14,149 bases of DNA from JBOGWY01 sp050694015. Lineage in GTDB: Bacteria; Actinomycetota; CADDZG01; WHSQ01. Shown here in pieces: positions 7,032 through 13,434 of the stretch. The position numbers were made by a program, and so were the translations under genes. Numbering within the stretch: position 1 is the first letter of the stretch; each line of letters starts with the position of its first letter. The notes beneath the pieces are model-generated. The model was given only the letters and a program-made list of their open reading frames with translations. It had not been told where the DNA came from and did no database searches. The stretch is taken from contig JBOGWY010000327.1 of NCBI GenBank assembly GCA_050694015.1, positions 1 to 14,149 of the forward strand, written 5' to 3'.

Positions 7032-8005
7032 GCGAGGAGTTCGAATATCCGCTCGAGCCGATGCGAGTAGCTGTGCTCTGCATGAGCTCTGGTAGCGGCC
7101 GCATCCCCGAGCTTCCTGCCGGCATCGGGATCGTCTATCAGTGCCCGCGCGCGCTCGACCAACTCATCGAAGGAGCTGAACGCCTCGACCTCGGTGCCCT
7201 CGTCGAAGAACTCTTCCAGCTCGGCGCGGCGTTCGGTCAAGACGGCCGCCCCACAACCGGTCGCCTCGAAGAGCCGGCAGTTGTAGCCGTCGACCTCGGC
7301 CGGATGCAAGTTGTTGAGGACAACCGCCGCCGCCCGGAATTCCCGCGCCTTATCTTCGCGGGCGATGTATCTACCGGTGTGGTGTTTGCGAACCTCGGGA
7401 GACGAGATCCAGCTCGGCCAGTAGGTGCCGAACAGCTTGATCGGGATGGCGGCCGCAACGAGTCGCTCGAGCAACCGTATGCGCCATGGATACATGTTGC
7501 CTGCCACGACGACGACGGGCTCGCGATGGGGACCGTCGATCGGTCTATGCCATTTCGGGTTGCACGCTTCCGGTAGGTAGAACACCGGAGCCGCCAGCAG
7601 CGAGCGCGCACGCTCGACCACGCGGGGCTGTTTGAGGAAGATGCCGTCGTACGGCGCGACGAACATCTCGTGTCGACCCAGGTTCGCGACGGCGTCCGGG
7701 AACCACAAAGCCACCTTGCTCCCGGCGCGCTTCAGAGCCGCCACCGATGCCGGCATCAGCGATTGGACGCTGAGCACCAGATCCGGTTCCCACGCCGCGC
7801 AGCGCGCGACGACCCGGCGCTGCAGCCGCATCTCCACCGCGGGGACGCTGGAGATCACCGAGATCGCCTTGTCCGGGAGGGTCATGCCCGTCTCGGGTAA
7901 CGCGGGCCCGGCGACGTGCACGTCGTGTCCGAGCGAGCGCAGCACATCACAAACGTTGTCACTGAAACTATCCGGGTGATCCGTCCCGACAACGGCGATA
8001 CGCAT
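7028..8005 (-). CDS. CgeB-like glycosyltransferase (GT-B, Glyco_trans_1_2 type C-terminus)
   Basis: A 325-residue protein, probably the first gene of the seven-gene operon. MRIAVVGTDHPDSFSDNV opens a Rossmann half, and WEPDLVLSVQS (72-82) and KVALWFPDAVANLG (97-110) match the N-terminal domain of the CgeB/DUF3880-type glycosyltransferases. KLFGTYW (190-196), HHTGRY and the C-terminal YNCRLFEATGCGAAVLTE (241-258) fit the Glyco_trans_1_2 donor domain; E247 in RLFEATG is the usual nucleotide-sugar contact. Relatives include CgeB of Bacillus spore-surface maturation and many enzymes in polysaccharide loci. ATG 8005 is chosen because the core strand begins there; ATG 8029 in frame adds MAAVVSVT and cannot be excluded. 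Neither start has a good SD. Substrates are unknown. Confidence 0.82.
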   Translation of the reverse strand: MRIAVVGTDHPDSFSDNVCDVLRSLGHDVHVAGPALPETGMTLPDKAISVISSVPAVEMRLQRRVVARCAAWEPDLVLSVQSLMPASVAALKRAGSKVALWFPDAVANLGRHEMFVAPYDGIFLKQPRVVERARSLLAAPVFYLPEACNPKWHRPIDGPHREPVVVVAGNMYPWRIRLLERLVAAAIPIKLFGTYWPSWISSPEVRKHHTGRYIAREDKAREFRAAAVVLNNLHPAEVDGYNCRLFEATGCGAAVLTERRAELEEFFDEGTEVEAFSSFDELVERARALIDDPDAGRKLGDAAATRAHAEHSYSHRLERIFELLA

Positions 8006-8087
8006 GGTGACCGAGACTACTGCCGCCATCTAGGCGGGTAAGGGAAAGCCGCACTTAGAATCCCAAGGCCGACCAAGGAGTTGCACG
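8006..8087. promoter_or_regulatory. Divergent intergenic region between the CgeB-like GT and wzy-like genes
   Basis: This 82-base gap must drive the seven-gene minus-strand operon and the plus-strand polymerase. TAGAAT at 8056-8061 is a -10-like hexamer for the polymerase (5 of 6 to TATAAT) and would give a roughly 20-base leader. No convincing -35 hexamer lies 16-18 bases upstream. For the minus strand I see only weak candidates around TTCTAAG in the same AT-richer patch. Position supports promoters; the exact elements are weak. Confidence 0.35.
8075..8080 (+). promoter_or_regulatory. Shine-Dalgarno AAGGAG that points to an ATC start for the polymerase
   Basis: AAGGAG is the best ribosome-binding site before the polymerase. 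Seven bases later comes ATC (8088-8090), in frame with the polymerase. From the in-frame stop at 8031-8033 to TTG 8166 there is no ATG, GTG, TTG or CTG in this frame. TTG 8081 touches the SD and is out of frame. Confidence 0.6.
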
Positions 8088-9572
8088 ATCGCCACAGCGA
8101 CATCGACACGACGTCACGCCGACCTCGGATTCATCGGGGCGATCTTCATCGCCGCCGGGGTTCTCTTGGTCCTGTTCCTTGCCGGTGCGCTGAACCTCAG
8201 CCTCTCGTGGCTCGTGTGGCTGAGCGGGGCGGTCCTCTTCGGGCTCTTCTACTGGTTACGCATCACGGGATGGCGTGACTGGGGAGATCCGATCTTCTTC
8301 TACCCCGCGCTGGTGTGGGTCACCTTCGGACTCGTTGCCCTCCTGCCCCGACCGCCTGCCACCGACCTCGTGATCCTCCAGCTACAGGACGAGCACCTGA
8401 TCGCCTCATACGGATTCGTCCTCTTGGGACTCGCGTGTTACATGCTCGCCTACGCGCTCGTAGCGAGGCCATCCGAGCAGGTTGTCATCCGAGGACCCGA
8501 GGTCGCTGCGATCCATCGCAAGCGTTTCCTTCTCGTCCTCCTGGTGGTTACGGGGGCCCGGGTGGGATTGATGCTGGCCGGGCGCGGAGGCTATCTGCTT
8601 TCGGCGGAGTCGTACGAATCCAGCCTGTCGTACGCAGGTTTCCTCATCGTTATCAGCGAGGTCAGCCCGTTCCTTCTCGCCCTCGCCGCACTGATCGCGT
8701 TCTCGCGATCCGGAACCACAGCAGACCGGCTCTTGTTCGTAGCTCTGATCGTGCTCGAGCTGATCAGCGGTTTCATCACGGGAACGAAGAGCGGTTTGGT
8801 TCTACCGACCATCGCGGCCGCCCTCGGCTATCTGTACGCATGTGGTCGGATGCCGTGGAAGAGACTCGGCGCGATCTTCCTGATCTTCCTCTTCCTCGTA
8901 CCCGGGATCGAGGAGTACCGCGAGCAGCTGAACGTCGGAGATCGTCGCGTCGACACGGTCACCGAAGCGATCGAGCTGATGCCTGAGGCGATCAAGGAGA
9001 TGTTCGTCGGCGACCTCGCCTCCGACCGCGTAACCCGCGGGTTCGACATGCTGGTCGGACGTCTCGATGAGCTGCGAGCGATGAGCGTGATCTACGCCGC
9101 CACACCCGAACGCATCCCGTACGAATACGGGAAGAACTACTTCGGGGCTCCGCTGTATACGGTTATCCCTCGAGCCTTGTGGCCTGGGAAGCCTGAGCTC
9201 GGCCGTATCGGTTTCGAGACCGGACGCGACTACTGGGGAATCACGACCCAAACATCGATCGCGCGCACCATCTTCGGTGACCTATATGCCAACTTCGGCA
9301 TACTCGGGATCGTGGGCGGGATGCTCATCTACGGAGTCGTGAGCGGGATTCTGCGCCGGCGGTTCGTGATCCGCAGGGACGTCCGCTCGTTCCTCATCTA
9401 CGCGCTCGTCTTCTTCACGCTTCTCAACCACGAGTCCGACTTCGCCTCGATCCTCGCGGGGTTCCCGCGGACCCTTGTGGTGGTTCTCGTTCTGGGATGG
9501 TTCATCGTGCCCGCGCGTGAGAAGGAGCGGGAAACGAACGTCGCGCCACAGGCAGAGGTCAGCGTCGCCTGA
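8088..9572 (+). CDS. Wzy-like oligosaccharide repeat-unit (O-antigen type) polymerase
   Basis: A multi-pass inner-membrane polymerase that would join flipped repeat units on the periplasmic or outer side of the membrane. Read from ATC 8088 it has 494 residues. The first helix, including LGFIGAIFIAAGVLLVL, is complete only from this start, because the first standard start, TTG 8166, cuts into it and leaves 468 residues. About ten or more hydrophobic segments follow. ITGTKSGL, then a long extra-cytoplasmic loop containing YEYGKNYFGAP and PRALWPGKPELG (about residues 345-375), and the TSIARTIFGDLYANFGILG segment are typical of Wzy-type polymerases (low sequence identity, conserved layout). It is the only assembly gene here on the plus strand, divergent from one operon and overlapping the Wzx gene by 14 bases tail to tail. 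A ligase of the WaaL type is possible but less fitting. Confidence 0.82.
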   Translation: MATATSTRRHADLGFIGAIFIAAGVLLVLFLAGALNLSLSWLVWLSGAVLFGLFYWLRITGWRDWGDPIFFYPALVWVTFGLVALLPRPPATDLVILQLQDEHLIASYGFVLLGLACYMLAYALVARPSEQVVIRGPEVAAIHRKRFLLVLLVVTGARVGLMLAGRGGYLLSAESYESSLSYAGFLIVISEVSPFLLALAALIAFSRSGTTADRLLFVALIVLELISGFITGTKSGLVLPTIAAALGYLYACGRMPWKRLGAIFLIFLFLVPGIEEYREQLNVGDRRVDTVTEAIELMPEAIKEMFVGDLASDRVTRGFDMLVGRLDELRAMSVIYAATPERIPYEYGKNYFGAPLYTVIPRALWPGKPELGRIGFETGRDYWGITTQTSIARTIFGDLYANFGILGIVGGMLIYGVVSGILRRRFVIRRDVRSFLIYALVFFTLLNHESDFASILAGFPRTLVVVLVLGWFIVPAREKERETNVAPQAEVSVA

Positions 9573-11046
9573 TCATCTGCCGCACGGCATATACAACCGA
9601 GGCTTCCCCGCGCGCCGCGAGTCCGCCGATGTACACGATGGAGGCGGTCACTCCCGACAGCGCGAATCCACCCCATCCGTCGGGGCCGTAGTGGTCCGCG
9701 ATCGCAAACATCCCGAAGGCAACGATCCCGGAGAAGAGGATCTGGAGCGGCCAGCCCGAAGGCATCCGCGCCCTTCGTCGATCACCCCGGAGGAACATCA
9801 ACAACGCATAGACGGTGTAAGCGACGGCCGTCGCCCACGCCGCTCCCTCGATCGAGATCGCGGGAATGAGCACAACATTCAACGCGACATTGAAGACGGC
9901 AACGGAAAGCAGCGCCCGGAAGATGAACCGGGTGTCTTCGGAGAGGACCGCGACTTGTTGTCGCGCTAGAGCAACGCAGAAGAGCGCGGTTCCCACCGCG
10001 ATCATTGGGATCACATCGACCGCCCGCGAGAAATCGTCTCCAATGAAGGTGGAGATGAGTTCCTCGCGCGCTCCCAGGAGCAGGATGAGTGCCAGAACCT
10101 CGGCCGCGAGGGTGAGGGCGACTCCTTTGCCGACTAGTTCGAATGCTTTGTCCCTATCGCCGTCGGCGTGTGCGGACAGAGCTAGTGGTTCGAACGGCAG
10201 AGCGACGGCCCCATAGATGAACAGCAACGGCGCGGACGCTAGCTGATAGCCGACCGTGTAGTACCCCACCTGTTCGGCAGTATCGACCAGGGCGATGATG
10301 TATCGGTCGGCAAGAGACAGAACCCACGCGGACACATTCGATGCGACCAGTGGCCAGCCGTATCGGAAGAAACGCCGGACCATGTCGCGCGCCTCATCGG
10401 GGGGGAACGCGGGACGCGACCCCCACGCCATCCCGGCAGTGGAGAAGACGACCAGACTCACCAGAGCCTGAGCGGCGAGCACCACCACGAGGTCGACCGA
10501 CGAGACGGCCGCGAACAGCAGGATGCCCCCAATCGGTGCGATGGCAAGCGTCACCGTCAAGAGCGCGGACGGGATGCTCCGGCCCTCCGCGCGATAGAGC
10601 TCCGGGATCGAGGAGGCGGGACTACTCACCGCGAGCAGGAGGATCCAGTAGGTCGCGAGGGGTGCGCGCAGATCGCCGATCCACGGCACGCCCACGGCCC
10701 ATGCCACGGTAACGACCGCAGCGAGCGCGACGCCCATCAAGAGATAAGCCCGAACGGCGGTCGCTCGCATCCTCCAGAGCGTCCCCGCGACGCGGTACTC
10801 GGCCGAGTACCGGAAGGCTGCGGCAGAGAACCATCCGGACCAAACGAGGGAGCTCAAGCCGACCGCACCCAACATGACTGAGTAGAGGCCAAGCTCCGAC
10901 GGAACGAGAGTGCGCGACAGGAGAACCACCAAGGCGAAACTCCCCGCGTTCGCCACCGCCTTAGCAAGGGCATACACGATCGCGTCACCGACCAACCGCC
11001 CTCGCAGGCGCGCGAACGCCGAGCCGGTCGCTACGGGATCGTTCAT
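9559..11046 (-). CDS. Wzx-like polysaccharide flippase (MOP superfamily)
   Basis: A 495-residue integral membrane protein with about 12-14 hydrophobic segments spread over the whole length. It would flip the polyprenyl-linked repeat unit across the inner membrane. Family-like features include the amphipathic N-terminus before ALAKAVANAGSFALVVLLSR (27-46), LVPSELGLYSV (47-57), and a central segment with RFFRYGWPLVASNV (225-238), DRYIIALVDTAEQVGYYTVG (247-266) and LPFEPLAL (283-290), which resemble polysaccharide-synthesis exporters of the PST/Wzx type. Charged arginines and aspartates inside the helices fit transport of an anionic lipid-linked substrate. ATG 11046 overlaps the upstream GT4 stop as TGATG, with AGGG six bases before the stop, so coupling is likely. 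Its end overlaps the polymerase end. The repeat-unit specificity cannot be inferred. Confidence 0.9.
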   Translation of the reverse strand: MNDPVATGSAFARLRGRLVGDAIVYALAKAVANAGSFALVVLLSRTLVPSELGLYSVMLGAVGLSSLVWSGWFSAAAFRYSAEYRVAGTLWRMRATAVRAYLLMGVALAAVVTVAWAVGVPWIGDLRAPLATYWILLLAVSSPASSIPELYRAEGRSIPSALLTVTLAIAPIGGILLFAAVSSVDLVVVLAAQALVSLVVFSTAGMAWGSRPAFPPDEARDMVRRFFRYGWPLVASNVSAWVLSLADRYIIALVDTAEQVGYYTVGYQLASAPLLFIYGAVALPFEPLALSAHADGDRDKAFELVGKGVALTLAAEVLALILLLGAREELISTFIGDDFSRAVDVIPMIAVGTALFCVALARQQVAVLSEDTRFIFRALLSVAVFNVALNVVLIPAISIEGAAWATAVAYTVYALLMFLRGDRRRARMPSGWPLQILFSGIVAFGMFAIADHYGPDGWGGFALSGVTASIVYIGGLAARGEASVVYAVRQMIRRR

Positions 11047-12194
11047 CAGCGCCCTACTGCCGACAGAGCGGCGCGCAACCCCTGTTCATCCTCGACGTAG
11101 CTCCATGAGGAGATGACCGAGCGCGCCTTCTCACCCATGCCGGCGAGACGGAGCGGCTCCGCGAGCAACCGTCGAAGGACGTCGCCCAGGGCTTCAGCGT
11201 CGCCCTTTGGGAAGACGGCACCTGTACCGCGCCCCTCGACGAGGTCGGCTGCGCAGCCCACCTCGTCAGAGATGACCACGGGTAAGCCGAAATTCATCGC
11301 TTCATTCACGACTAGTCCCCACGGCTCGAAGTCTGACGGCAAAGCGAAGAGATCCGCGGCTTTGTACGCGGTACCGATCTGCGACTGGTTCAGGAATCCC
11401 AGGAACGACACGTTGGTCGCTCCGGCCTCTTCGACGCGCCCCTCGAGTCCGGCACGAAGTTCTCCGTCACCCACGAAAACGAGTTGCGAAGATGGGCTGG
11501 AGGCTGCCATGAAAGCCTCCAACAGCAGATCCGGTCGCTTGACCGGGATGAGCTTGCCGGCGAAGAGAACGATCGTCCGATCTGCCGGCAGCGCAAGCGC
11601 GCGCCTCGCCTCGCCCTTCGTCATCCGCCCGGCTTCTAACTGGAACCGATCGTTATCGACCGCGTAGGGAACCGAGAAACGCTTCGGCCGGGGCACACCC
11701 AGTTTGTCGTAGAACTCCTCGTTACGCGTGCCGATGGTCAGGAATGCGGACACGAGCGCGTTCAGCCCCTTGCCCGCGACGCGCTTAGAGAGCGAAAGCT
11801 CTGTGAACGAAAGACTTTCCGCGCGGTAAAGGATCGGCAACCCCCGAGCGCGGGCTACGAACATCGCTCCTCCCATCGAGATCGTGCGGAACCCGTGAAC
11901 GAGAACCGCGCCGAATCGCCGGCGGCTCAAGGCGGTGAACAGCCGGGGATTGATCAATCCCATGACGTTCTCGGGCCTTGCCTCCTTCCGAAGGTTCGGA
12001 ACGAACTCATGGCTATAGCCCTCGAGCAGCGGAACGTCCCATGCCACGTTCTGACCGAAGCCTGGATCGAAACCTTGTAAGCCGCGATCGCTGAGGAAGA
12101 AGACGTGCAGTGGAAGACCTCGCTCGGTCAGGAAGCGGAAGAGGGGGACCTGATACTGGATGGGATGGGTCGTCACTACCGCGAGTGGTCCCAT
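11046..12194 (-). CDS. GT4-family glycosyltransferase
   Basis: A 382-residue GT-B glycosyltransferase of normal GT4 length. The N-terminal half begins LAVVTTHPIQYQVPLFR (4-20), a start common in sugar-chain enzymes that act on lipid-linked acceptors, with VHGFRT (99-104) and YRAESL (123-128). The donor half begins at VLFAGKLIPVKRPD (209-222), followed by FVGDGELRAGLE (240-251), FLGFLNQSQI (264-273), the E-x7-E motif EPWGLVVNE (290-298) and NFGLPVVISDEVGCAADLV (301-319). All expected parts are present, so it should be active. ATG 12194 has GGTGAG eight bases upstream, and a 26-base gap separates it from the nucleotidyltransferase-fold gene. It shares one base with the flippase start. It probably adds one sugar of the repeat unit; donor and linkage are unknown. 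Confidence 0.92.
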   Translation of the reverse strand: MGPLAVVTTHPIQYQVPLFRFLTERGLPLHVFFLSDRGLQGFDPGFGQNVAWDVPLLEGYSHEFVPNLRKEARPENVMGLINPRLFTALSRRRFGAVLVHGFRTISMGGAMFVARARGLPILYRAESLSFTELSLSKRVAGKGLNALVSAFLTIGTRNEEFYDKLGVPRPKRFSVPYAVDNDRFQLEAGRMTKGEARRALALPADRTIVLFAGKLIPVKRPDLLLEAFMAASSPSSQLVFVGDGELRAGLEGRVEEAGATNVSFLGFLNQSQIGTAYKAADLFALPSDFEPWGLVVNEAMNFGLPVVISDEVGCAADLVEGRGTGAVFPKGDAEALGDVLRRLLAEPLRLAGMGEKARSVISSWSYVEDEQGLRAALSAVGR

Positions 12195-12220
12195 GGAGTT
12201 AGCTCACCGCCCGAGTCCGG

Positions 12221-13213
12221 TTACCGCGCCGCCCGCCGTTTACGCGCCGCCCGCGCCCACAGGATGACACCCCGGGGGGCGCGGGCCACGAATCTGATGA
12301 ACCTTGTGGCGTAGGCAGCGACGAGGAAGACGCTTCCTCTGCGCGCGTACGGGACGCTTGCGCGCATGTAGGGGGCGGGTGGGAACAGCTTGCGAGCACC
12401 AAGCACGGCTCTCCGGCGAAGGCCCGGGGTCCGAAGGAACCTCTCCACGAACAGGGTTTCGTTGGGCGCGCGCATCTCGTGCAGCGTGGTACGCATAGAA
12501 GGCGTTAGGGACGCGCCGATCCGTTCCGCGATCGCCGCGCCCGGAGCCACCGAACAGAGACCCGCCGCGAACGACGGCTCCGCATCCAGCTGTCGCGCCA
12601 ACCCCAGTGCCTGCTTCCAGACCGCGATCGGCGTCGCTTCGATCGCGAGCCGAAGGTCTATGACGGCGTGTTCCAGATCGTCCTGATGCTGCTGCGCGTG
12701 AAGGGCGACGTGTAGAGCGCGCGCAGACCCGTCCAGGGACGTCACCGTCCCGGTGGCGACATCCAAAGGCTCCCGGTGCGCCGACAGGATCTGCCAGGCG
12801 ATCTCATCCGAGGCTTCGATGCCGGGAAGCGTGAGGTGGAGATCGACCGGAACGAGTCCGGGGGCCGACCAGTCACGACTCGCCCCCGTGATGTCACCGG
12901 CGATCGCATCCCGAGGAGGCGCCAAGAGCCCGCTGTCGGCGGGGCGATCTATCGGGACGTACGAGTACCCCATCTCTTCGAGGACCGTTTCGGCGTCGAC
13001 CAGCCGTCCGGGCGGGATGAGGAGGTCCAGGTCCCCGTGGGGTCGCGTCTCGGGAGAGTCGTAGAGCCAGTGCGCGAAGGTGACCCCCTTCAGCACGATC
13101 GCGGCGATGCCCGCTCGCTCGAAGGCACGCGTCACGGCGACGGCGGCGGCCTCCACTTTGAGGCGGGCCGCCATCCGGAGATGAGACGTCGGCGGGATCG
13201 GTGCGCGGCTCAC
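12221..13213 (-). CDS. Uncharacterised nucleotidyltransferase-fold protein (NTP_transf_5 / PF14907 type)
   Basis: A 330-residue protein. The pattern IVLKGVTFAHWLYD (39-52) followed by RPHGDLDLLIP (57-67) matches the family of uncharacterised nucleotidyltransferases often met in polysaccharide, lasso-peptide and PqqD-linked loci. D61 and D63 stand where the fold binds metal, and VDLHL (123-127) could supply the third carboxylate. A histidine-rich helix, LHVALHAQQHQ (167-177), follows. The C-terminal 40 residues are basic with a hydrophobic stretch (293-310), suggesting membrane contact. No member function is firmly known to me, so transfer of a nucleotidyl group is only implied by fold. The start GTG 13213 gives the longest protein; ATG 13174 is an in-frame alternative closer to the conserved core, and neither has a clear SD. 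It is the first gene of the operon with the GT4 and flippase. Confidence 0.75.
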   Translation of the reverse strand: MSRAPIPPTSHLRMAARLKVEAAAVAVTRAFERAGIAAIVLKGVTFAHWLYDSPETRPHGDLDLLIPPGRLVDAETVLEEMGYSYVPIDRPADSGLLAPPRDAIAGDITGASRDWSAPGLVPVDLHLTLPGIEASDEIAWQILSAHREPLDVATGTVTSLDGSARALHVALHAQQHQDDLEHAVIDLRLAIEATPIAVWKQALGLARQLDAEPSFAAGLCSVAPGAAIAERIGASLTPSMRTTLHEMRAPNETLFVERFLRTPGLRRRAVLGARKLFPPAPYMRASVPYARRGSVFLVAAYATRFIRFVARAPRGVILWARAARKRRAAR

Positions 13214-13305
13214 TCGGCTCGTGTGGGTGGAAGGAACAGGCAGCCCCCGCAGGGCGGGCTCCAGCCGGCTCCCGGAAGGCGCGAAGACATCGAATTAGTA
13301 TAGAA
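13214..13305. promoter_or_regulatory. Divergent promoter region with an AT-rich patch
   Basis: The patch 13288-13312 is the only AT-rich stretch in this gap. It offers TAGTAT (13296-13301) or TATAGA (13299-13304) as plus-strand -10 candidates and TATACT (13302-13297) on the minus strand. Good -35 hexamers are not visible. CGAA at 13291 and TTCG at 13313 form a short inverted repeat around it. Toward the nucleotidyltransferase gene, 13242-13260 can fold as AGCC-CGC / GCG-GGCT in the minus-strand transcript. It likely carries both start sites; element assignment is tentative. Confidence 0.4.
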
Positions 13306-13434
13306 ACAGCAGTTCGAGGGACCGCTGAGACGGTTCACCCGAGCGACTCCAGGCGGTGGTTTTCACCTTGGCAACGGGCCGCCCCGTGGGAGGATGCACC
13401 GACACAGTACTTCCGTACTACGTGGGGAGGCCTA
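13306..13434 (+). promoter_or_regulatory. Possible structured 5' leader of the Wzz-like gene
   Basis: About 130 bases lie between the likely promoter and the GTG start. Read by eye, they allow a GGACCG/CGGTTC hairpin (13319-13336) and a long helix pairing CTCCAGGCGG (13347-13356) with CCGCC (13379-13383) plus TGG and AG (13387-13392). The latter competes with two smaller hairpins, GGTG/CACC (13355-13367) and CGGG/CCCG (13375-13386). A further stem, CAC-AGTAC / GTACT-GTG (13403-13424), has a 4-base loop and ends on the first base of the ribosome-binding site. I could not match it to a known riboswitch class. Confidence 0.35.
13424..13430 (+). promoter_or_regulatory. Shine-Dalgarno GGGGAGG fixing the Wzz-like start
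   Basis: GGGGAGG lies 4 bases before GTG 13435. It decides the start, since no ATG, GTG or TTG is found in this frame across the upstream 13369-13434 that I checked. Its first base is part of the preceding hairpin. Confidence 0.75.

Noticed and set aside
8081..8278. TTG 8081 immediately after AAGGAG as the start of a small protein
   Set aside because: There is no spacing to the SD, and the product is a basic, low-complexity shadow of the polymerase. It was kept in mind only as a possible sign of a frameshift at the polymerase start.
8315..8986. Plus-strand open frame inside the polymerase gene
   Set aside because: Arginine- and proline-rich out-of-frame translation; the polymerase frame gives membrane helices and Wzy-like loops.
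13306..13434. Known riboswitch (c-di-GMP-I, c-di-AMP ydaO type, fluoride, guanidine, cobalamin)
   Set aside because: The conserved core sequences I know for these classes are absent; only generic hairpins remain.
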